From: CAYGZM01 sp964354365
GTDB taxonomy: Bacteria > Planctomycetota > Phycisphaerae > Sedimentisphaerales > Anaerobacaceae
Assembly (NCBI GenBank): GCA_964354365.1
Contig: CAYGZM010000149.1
Coordinates: forward strand, 1-9,239
DNA length: 9,239 nucleotides
Direction: 5' to 3'
Position 1 is the first letter of the stretch. Each line of letters begins with the position of its first letter. The notes under the pieces were generated by a model. It had not been told where the DNA came from. It saw nothing but the letters and a program-made list of their open reading frames with translations, and searched no databases. Positions 5,048 to 9,239 of the stretch are shown here, in pieces. Position numbers and translations under genes: made by a program.

Positions 5048-5082
5048 AAAGGCCAAGGGCAAACCAAATGCCCTCAGCCTTT
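5048..5082. terminator. Bidirectional rho-independent terminator
   Basis: AAAGGC-CA-AGGGCA (5048-5061) pairs with TGCCCT-CA-GCCTTT (5069-5082) around a seven-base loop, leaving a 2x2 internal loop. On the + strand it is followed by TTTATTTAT. On the minus strand the stem is followed by a T run (complement of the A run before 5051). It lies between convergent lipoprotein genes and can end transcripts from both. Confidence 0.8.
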
Positions 5083-5101
5083 ATTTATCATCCTAATCCG
5101 C

Positions 5102-5123
5102 GCCTGCCTCCGATACGGCAGGC
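5102..5123. repeat. GCCTGCC/GGCAGGC palindromic element
   Basis: A seven-base stem (5102-5108 with 5117-5123) encloses an eight-base loop in the gap between convergent genes. No T run follows on either strand, so it looks more like a REP-type palindrome than a terminator. Confidence 0.5.
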
Positions 5124-5172
5124 CGGTCGGTCTATGTCGCAATTACCTCTCGGATAGATGCCTGCTTGCCGG

Positions 5173-5595
5173 CTAAAAGCCGTACACCGGCTTTAGCTCC
5201 GCGTCGGTAGGCAAATGGTCATAGTACTCGCCTCTCGGGCCAACGTAACCAACGCCTTGCTTCTGGAGCCTGACCGAAATCTTCGAGCCGTTGCTGTTCG
5301 TGACGGTGACCGTCTCCACGTTCATCTCCGATCGCAGGTTGTCCACCTCGGCCTTGGTCTTCTTCTTGTCGCGCTCGTTGCCTATCATATAGCCTCCGCC
5401 GGCGCCCACGGCCCCGCCAATCAACGCCCCCCCAGCGGTGTTGCCTGACTGATGCCCGATTATCGCGCCAACGCCGGCGCCGGCAAGCCCGCCGATCCCA
5501 GCGCCTTTCCCCGCATCGCTCTCACAGCCGCCAACGAACACAAGACCTACGCTCACAACAAACGCCACCGAAACTGTTACCAACTGCTTACTCAT
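5173..5595 (-). CDS. Glycine-zipper lipoprotein
   Basis: The start was set at 5595, where AAGGAGGT (complement of 5602-5609) sits six bases upstream. A longer frame from 5658 has no such site and would hide the signal peptide. The 140-residue product begins MSKQLVTVSVAFVVSVGLVF and ends its signal at VGGC, giving lipidated Cys24. Residues about 29-72 are a glycine zipper (GAGIGGLAGAGVGAIIG...GGALIGGAVGAGGGYMIG), typical of the Rick_17kDa/SlyB-type and Gly-zipper_Omp families that embed in or brace the outer membrane. A charged KKKTKAEVD stretch follows, then a beta-rich C-terminal segment (ETVTVTNSNGSKISVRLQKQGVGYVGPRGEYYDHLP). The role is probably envelope structure or stress. It is convergent with the CsgG-like gene. 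Confidence 0.88.
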   Translation of the reverse strand: MSKQLVTVSVAFVVSVGLVFVGGCESDAGKGAGIGGLAGAGVGAIIGHQSGNTAGGALIGGAVGAGGGYMIGNERDKKKTKAEVDNLRSEMNVETVTVTNSNGSKISVRLQKQGVGYVGPRGEYYDHLPTDAELKPVYGF

Positions 5596-5920
5596 TTTTG
5601 TACCTCCTTCGTGGTTTCTACACACTAAAGTATGAAATCCAAAATCTGTCTTTGCCAAATATTATGTCTGATTTTACCATCACTTGTGCAAACAATCAAG
5701 CGAATTTCTTTCCCACCCGCAATTTTGCAGAACTCTTATGGTTTTATCGGCTGTACGCAATATCAACTTTGCGAATACCAGGCCAAATATCAGCCTGCAC
5801 ATACTCTTCATCAGTAAAGACGCTTGTGAGCCTGATATTATTGCAACTCCCGGCGCCAAGCCCAGCCAGCCAGCAAATGCTCCCCATCGCCGAAACGACC
5901 CATAAAACCGGCCCGCGTTC
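5596..5920 (-). other. Intergenic region upstream of the glycine-zipper gene
   Basis: These 325 bases lie between two minus-strand genes. Besides the ribosome binding site and possible promoter of the 5595 gene, I see no convincing gene: the + strand frames crossing it continue antisense into the URO-D gene, and a 43-codon minus-strand frame near 5690-5815 has no ribosome binding site. A TATGAAATCC segment near 5631 resembles the heptad repeats elsewhere. No clear terminator was seen after the URO-D stop at 5921. Confidence 0.5.
5671..5699 (-). promoter_or_regulatory. Possible sigma70 promoter for the glycine-zipper gene
   Basis: Read on the minus strand, TTGATT (complement of 5694-5699) and TAAAAT (complement of 5671-5676) are separated by exactly 17 bases. 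That is four and five matches to the consensus hexamers. Transcription would begin near 5664 and give a leader of about 70 bases. The position is sensible, but the region is AT-rich, so chance matches are likely. Confidence 0.4.
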
Positions 5921-6946
5921 CTATCCGGCCGCCGAGATAACGGACTCTATATTCTCGGTCGATACCCCACCCGGCATACCGCCCCCGCACGACAGGATAA
6001 TCCTGCTCCTGTCCTTCACCCCCTCCAGCGCCGCCCGGACACTATCGCGCACGTCCGCCGGCGTCCCGGCCGCAAGAACATCCCGCGTCGGTATGTTGCC
6101 CAACAGCGTCACGGCGTTACTGGTAAGCTCCTTCATTTCGGCCAGCCTATGCTCGTAACTGAAATTGAACAGGTTCACGCCCATCTGCTCAAGATAAGGC
6201 GCACACACAATACCGCCGGCGTCGTTGTGAAAGAACCGCACCGCGACGTCGAGCGACTTGAAAATGCGCGCCAGATACGGCAGCGCGGCTGCCTTGAAAT
6301 CCTCCGGGCCGAGAAAGCCGACGATATCGTCGAGGATAAGCACGCCATCGATGGATGAGAATGTCTCCGCCTGAAGAGTAAGCCAGTCAATGATAAAGTC
6401 CGTTACCGTTCCGAGCAGTTTGTGCGCCCGGTCGGGGTCGGTGCGGATGGCTATGAGAAACTCGGTGCTGTCCAGTAGAAATGATGCTATGTTCAGCGGC
6501 CCGCGGGCCACTGCAAACTTGATAGCGTGACCTGCCTGCTCGATCTGCCGCCGGTAATGCTTCAACCGATTGAGCACAAACGGCAGCAGGCCGTCCGTCT
6601 TCGGGTTCGGCTTGACCACGTCTGCGACCTGCGCGATGCCGGCGACGACCTTCCGCGCGAATGGCGGTTCGTCCTCCTGCCAACAGCACTTGGCGCCGAA
6701 GGCTGAAGGCTCCGTGCACATTCCGAACTCCGCCCAGAACCCGGGTAGAAACATAACCTCCGGAAATCGCCGGACGGCCTTGAGATTCGCCTCAAACCAC
6801 ATCTCCTCGCTCGAAAAATAATCGAGCGTCGATATCCCCGCCCACCCGGGCAGCCACGGGCTGTCGATGATAAACCCGACCGGCAGCGGCTCAACCGGCT
6901 CGCCGTCGATAACCGCCAGCAGCTTGTCCCATTGCTCGTCCGTCAT
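5921..6946 (-). CDS. Uroporphyrinogen decarboxylase (URO-D)-family protein
   Basis: The protein has 341 residues, full length for the family. Recognisable URO-D/MtaA-like features are ARGPLNIASFL (147-157), the DGVLILDDIVGFLGPEDF segment (200-217), FFHNDAGG (238-245), GVNLFNFSYEH (256-266), LLGNIPTRDVL (281-291) and the C-terminal LSCGGGMPGGVSTENI (318-333). Members are heme-pathway decarboxylases or cobamide-dependent methyltransferases. The zinc-type His-x-Cys of MtaA/MtbA is here His240-Asn-Asp, although Cys320 is kept, so neither activity can be assumed. The N-terminal substrate-anchor motif of true HemE was not seen. The ATG overlaps the stop of the transporter gene (ATGA), indicating translational coupling. 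It is the last gene of the minus-strand operon. A methyl-transfer or other catabolic role is more likely than heme synthesis. Cytoplasmic. Confidence 0.85.
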   Translation of the reverse strand: MTDEQWDKLLAVIDGEPVEPLPVGFIIDSPWLPGWAGISTLDYFSSEEMWFEANLKAVRRFPEVMFLPGFWAEFGMCTEPSAFGAKCCWQEDEPPFARKVVAGIAQVADVVKPNPKTDGLLPFVLNRLKHYRRQIEQAGHAIKFAVARGPLNIASFLLDSTEFLIAIRTDPDRAHKLLGTVTDFIIDWLTLQAETFSSIDGVLILDDIVGFLGPEDFKAAALPYLARIFKSLDVAVRFFHNDAGGIVCAPYLEQMGVNLFNFSYEHRLAEMKELTSNAVTLLGNIPTRDVLAAGTPADVRDSVRAALEGVKDRSRIILSCGGGMPGGVSTENIESVISAAG

Positions 6947-8691
6947 ACCGTCGTCGTCTGCTTATTGCCCTTGCGCATGAAATGGACAATCAGAACAAGT
7001 CCGACAAAAGCGGCGATTATCACGATGCTCCACCACCCTATCCTCGGCCAGATGCTCCACATACTGACAAACGCCGCCGCCCCCACAGCAAGAACCATTA
7101 ACACATTCCATAAGAGGCGGGCGCCGCCCCGCGGCATACTGTCCCCGAGGATGTTTTTGTTGTTCATCATAATAAGGAAGGTGAAGTACGCGATCGGCAG
7201 AAGCAGGTTGCAGAATGCCGAAGTAGCGATTGCCAGCCAGGGTGCAGGCCGTGTCCAGACGATAGCAGCCAGTGCGCCGACCGAGGGCATTAACGACCCT
7301 ATCCGCTGTGTCCGGCCGCCCTGTGGTTTGTTGAGCAGCTCGCACAGGCACAGGCCGTTGATTGCCATCAGCATTGTCCCCGCGCTTAAGCCCAGGCCCA
7401 TTACGCCAAGCCCGAAGAGATATTGTGCGACCGCCTTGCCCGCCAGAGGTTCCAGCATCGCCGCCAGATTGAAATTGTCCCGTTTAACGAGCATCGCAGC
7501 CATTCTCTTGTCGGCATACGGCAGTGAGCTGATCTTGCGCGTCAGTTCCTCTTTTGAAAGTCTTTCAACTGTCTCATTGCCTATCTCGAATGCCAGCCGC
7601 CGTTTCAACAGCGTATCATACTGCCCGGTAAGATTCTTTGCCGGCTCTACGCTTACCGTTTCCCCCTCCTTATCCGGTACGAAACCGGGAGCAGGTCTGA
7701 GGTGGAACTGCGAAGCCGCGGCCATTACCACAAAGCCGGATGCGAGAACAAACGGTATGAAAAGACCCGTCGAGAGGTCGAATGTCGCCAGACCGCGGAA
7801 GTCCTTGTCCCAGCCTCTTCGCATCATCGAGTATGGGAAAAGGAACGTCATATTGACGCCTACCGTAGCGGCCATTGCGCTTACAAGCACGTCCCGCTGA
7901 TGGGTGACGATAAGCTGCGTCCAGAACTGACGGCCGTTTTCTGCAACCGCCTGAAGGTAGGGAGTAAAGCCTTCGGTTGGTTTGAAGATGGCTTTGGGGT
8001 CGGGTATCAGGCCGCGCAGAACGGCGCCCCAGTCCATACCTCCTTTCTGGAGACTCAGTTTTATGATTACGCCTAAGAAGCACAGGACGATTAGACTGAC
8101 CAATCCTTTTATAATGAATTCGAATATCTTAACGCCCCTTGCGCCGGCGCCGTATAACATCGTTATGATAATGCAGAACAACAGGAGGAAGCCGACGACA
8201 ATCGCCTTGCCCCACGGGTCAGGTATTGCCTCCGGCCCAACAAGTTTGGGCAGAAGGTTCTGCTGAATGGCGGCGGTTGCCAGAGTGTACTGCGGCATAG
8301 ACCAGACGAGGTTGGCCGCCATTGCCGCGAACAGCCAGCTCCAGCCGAGCACCGGGCTTAGCTGCTCGTTAATCACACGCAAAGGCCGCTTGCCCGTTGA
8401 GAGCGTTATGTATGCGATTGCAGCCAGCATCACAATGCCCAGAATCATTCCGACCGGCTGGAACCACAAAAAAGTAAAGCCCGATATAACGCCGAGGTAA
8501 AGGCTTGATGAAAATGTGACGCCGCCGACGGTTATGCCGCTCTGCAGCCAGCCCGGCCCCGACAACCGCAGGAATGCCAGGGTAAGCGCCCCGCGCCCTT
8601 TCCGCCTTGCAGTGTTTATCAGCTCGCGGTCGTTTTCAATCCGCGGGTTGGCGATTGTTGCCTCCTGCTGAGTTCCGCCGTTCTTGGCCAT
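6943..8691 (-). CDS. Nramp-related multi-pass membrane transporter
   Basis: The protein has 582 residues. The start is supported by AGGAGGT (complement of 8698-8704) six bases upstream. About eleven to twelve TM segments are visible, starting near 35-60 with LSGPGWLQSGITVGG. The order of helices, the GPG break in the first helix, TLSTGKRPLRVINEQLSPVLGW (96-117) and the broken helix GVNMTFLFPYSMM (278-290) point to the Nramp/APC fold. Canonical Nramp metal ligands are missing: DPGN in helix 1 is GPGW, and MPH in helix 6 is FPY. A long charged extramembrane segment (about 335-415) lies between helices, larger than in typical Nramp proteins. It is therefore a diverged relative, and transport of Mn/Fe cannot be assumed. 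It is in the inner membrane. It overlaps the URO-D gene by ATGA, suggesting that uptake of a substrate or cofactor is linked to that enzyme. Confidence 0.82.
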   Translation of the reverse strand: MAKNGGTQQEATIANPRIENDRELINTARRKGRGALTLAFLRLSGPGWLQSGITVGGVTFSSSLYLGVISGFTFLWFQPVGMILGIVMLAAIAYITLSTGKRPLRVINEQLSPVLGWSWLFAAMAANLVWSMPQYTLATAAIQQNLLPKLVGPEAIPDPWGKAIVVGFLLLFCIIITMLYGAGARGVKIFEFIIKGLVSLIVLCFLGVIIKLSLQKGGMDWGAVLRGLIPDPKAIFKPTEGFTPYLQAVAENGRQFWTQLIVTHQRDVLVSAMAATVGVNMTFLFPYSMMRRGWDKDFRGLATFDLSTGLFIPFVLASGFVVMAAASQFHLRPAPGFVPDKEGETVSVEPAKNLTGQYDTLLKRRLAFEIGNETVERLSKEELTRKISSLPYADKRMAAMLVKRDNFNLAAMLEPLAGKAVAQYLFGLGVMGLGLSAGTMLMAINGLCLCELLNKPQGGRTQRIGSLMPSVGALAAIVWTRPAPWLAIATSAFCNLLLPIAYFTFLIMMNNKNILGDSMPRGGARLLWNVLMVLAVGAAAFVSMWSIWPRIGWWSIVIIAAFVGLVLIVHFMRKGNKQTTTV

Positions 8692-8843
8692 CTTCTGACC
8701 TCCTGTTCAGACGTTCTATGGGACGTTCCTTGACAAAATATATTCTTTCGTCTTCAAAACCTTATGCGGGTCCGTTTCAAACGGCAGCCAGCCCGTGCAT
8801 AATGCAAACTTGGGGCCTATTCTCGGCCAGGCAAATAACCCTG

Positions 8844-8924
8844 TCAACATCCCATCAGCAGCATTGCGAGAAAATAAAATCCCAGCACAATCCAAATCGC
8901 ATAGTGTGACCCAAGAATCCCCAT
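8844..8924 (-). CDS. 26-aa single-TM small membrane protein
   Basis: On the minus strand, TAAGGAG followed by five bases precedes ATG (8924-8922). The product, MGILGSHYAIWIVLGFYFLA then MLLMGC, is 26 residues and is essentially one TM helix with a C-terminal Cys, stopping at TGA (8846-8844). It lies 40 bases after the oxidoreductase stop and 152 bases before the transporter start, inside the operon. It could be a genuine small membrane subunit, or the start of a larger transporter (the YAIWIVLGFYFLAML style resembles the first helix of sodium:solute symporters) cut short by a stop. An overlapping 79-codon frame (8716-8955) has a poorer start and non-protein-like composition. Confidence 0.5.
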   Translation of the reverse strand: MGILGSHYAIWIVLGFYFLAMLLMGC

Positions 8925-8964
8925 AGATGCTCCTTAACGAGCATCCAATTCCCATTCTTCGTGT

Positions 8965-9239
8965 CTAAAACGTCTTAACGGTCACTTCCGCCCCCATCTT
9001 TTCCGCTGACACGTACGCGCTGTAAATGGTCGATATCGCATCCGCCGCCAGATTGCTGTCGCTCTCCACAGGCCCGCCGTATGCAATCGCCCGGTAGAAT
9101 GCCTCCATCTCCTGATGATACCCCGTGACCCAATCCTCGTCCGGCGAAGGGCTCGACCAGCCCTGCTTGGTTCCGGTCTTCTCCACAACGTAGATGTCCT
9201 TGAAGTTCTCCTCGACCGGGTTATACGTCTGCATCGCCG
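8965..9239 (-). CDS. Gfo/Idh/MocA-family oxidoreductase, C-terminal part
   Basis: The gene is partial: it runs off the window end at 9239 and ends in TAG at 8967-8965. About 91 residues are visible. The frame continues through an internal Met (9234) without a stop or ribosome binding site, so the true start lies outside. The C-terminal pattern is characteristic: GYHQEMEAFYRAIAYGGPVESD, then NLAADAISTIYSAYVSAEKMGAEVTV. This corresponds to the last helix pair of the Gfo/Idh/MocA alpha/beta domain, where the QEM...F...I segment precedes the helix that lists substituted residues. The N-terminal NAD(P)-binding Rossmann domain is not in view. Family members are NAD(P)-dependent dehydrogenases of sugars, inositols and related polyols. 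It appears to head, or precede, the operon with the small membrane ORF, transporter and URO-D-like gene. Confidence 0.82.
   Translation of the reverse strand, partial: AMQTYNPVEENFKDIYVVEKTGTKQGWSSPSPDEDWVTGYHQEMEAFYRAIAYGGPVESDSNLAADAISTIYSAYVSAEKMGAEVTVKTF

Noticed and set aside
5598..6158. 186-codon + strand ORF antisense to the URO-D gene
   Set aside because: It starts in intergenic DNA, has no ribosome binding site and runs antisense through well-recognised URO-D motifs.
6932..7900. 322-codon + strand ORF antisense to the transporter
   Set aside because: Ser/Thr/Ala/Pro-rich shadow of the membrane-protein gene. The minus strand frame has TM helices and family motifs.
8716..8955. 79-codon minus-strand ORF
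   Set aside because: Poor start context and no family resemblance. The strong TAAGGAG fits the overlapping 26-aa ORF at 8924 instead.

Overview
The window looks like a metagenome-type contig of a Planctomycetota bacterium, probably class Phycisphaerae. This is an inference. It rests on a gene of the 'NAxxSTGPxTxxGKA...NALKHGL' family, a diverged URO-D paralogue next to a diverged Nramp-like transporter, glycine-zipper and CsgG-like lipoproteins, and short AT-rich interspersed repeats (CTKAAAT heptads, CTTTAGTTCA decamers, CAATTTCAAA blocks) that I associate from memory with that group. No rRNA, tRNA, CRISPR array, integrase or intact transposase was seen.

Layout. (1) Positions 1-476: repeat-rich DNA with a heptad array and one doubtful ORF. 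(2) Positions 477-2874: a visibly lower-GC accessory cluster, all on the + strand. It holds a 36-residue Lys/Arg-rich peptide, a second small ORF (608-787) interrupted by an in-frame TGA, a three-TM protein (784-1161) coupled to it by an ATGA overlap, a two-TM protein (1220-1846) preceded by a perfect TGTGA-N6-TCACA palindrome, and a membrane-anchored protein (2026-2874) with four degenerate helical repeats. None has a known function. (3) Positions 2875-3408: more interspersed repeats, ending in a textbook extended -10 sigma70 promoter. (4) Positions 3409-4356: the KSTGP-family protein, whose C-terminal third is largely repeat-derived. (5) Positions 4415-5595: two convergent lipoprotein genes, one CsgG-like and one glycine-zipper, sharing a bidirectional terminator. 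(6) Positions 5921-9239: a minus-strand operon running Gfo/Idh/MocA oxidoreductase (partial), a 26-residue membrane peptide, an Nramp-like transporter and a URO-D-family protein. The last two overlap by ATGA.

How the genes may work together. The minus-strand genes look like a transport and metabolism operon, but the transporter lacks the canonical Nramp metal motifs and the URO-D protein lacks the usual His-x-Cys zinc motif, so the substrate cannot be named. The 477-2874 cluster is the best candidate for an undescribed system. Its two small basic products share an STGPRK C-terminus, the second is translationally coupled to a membrane protein, and the larger products are all membrane-anchored.
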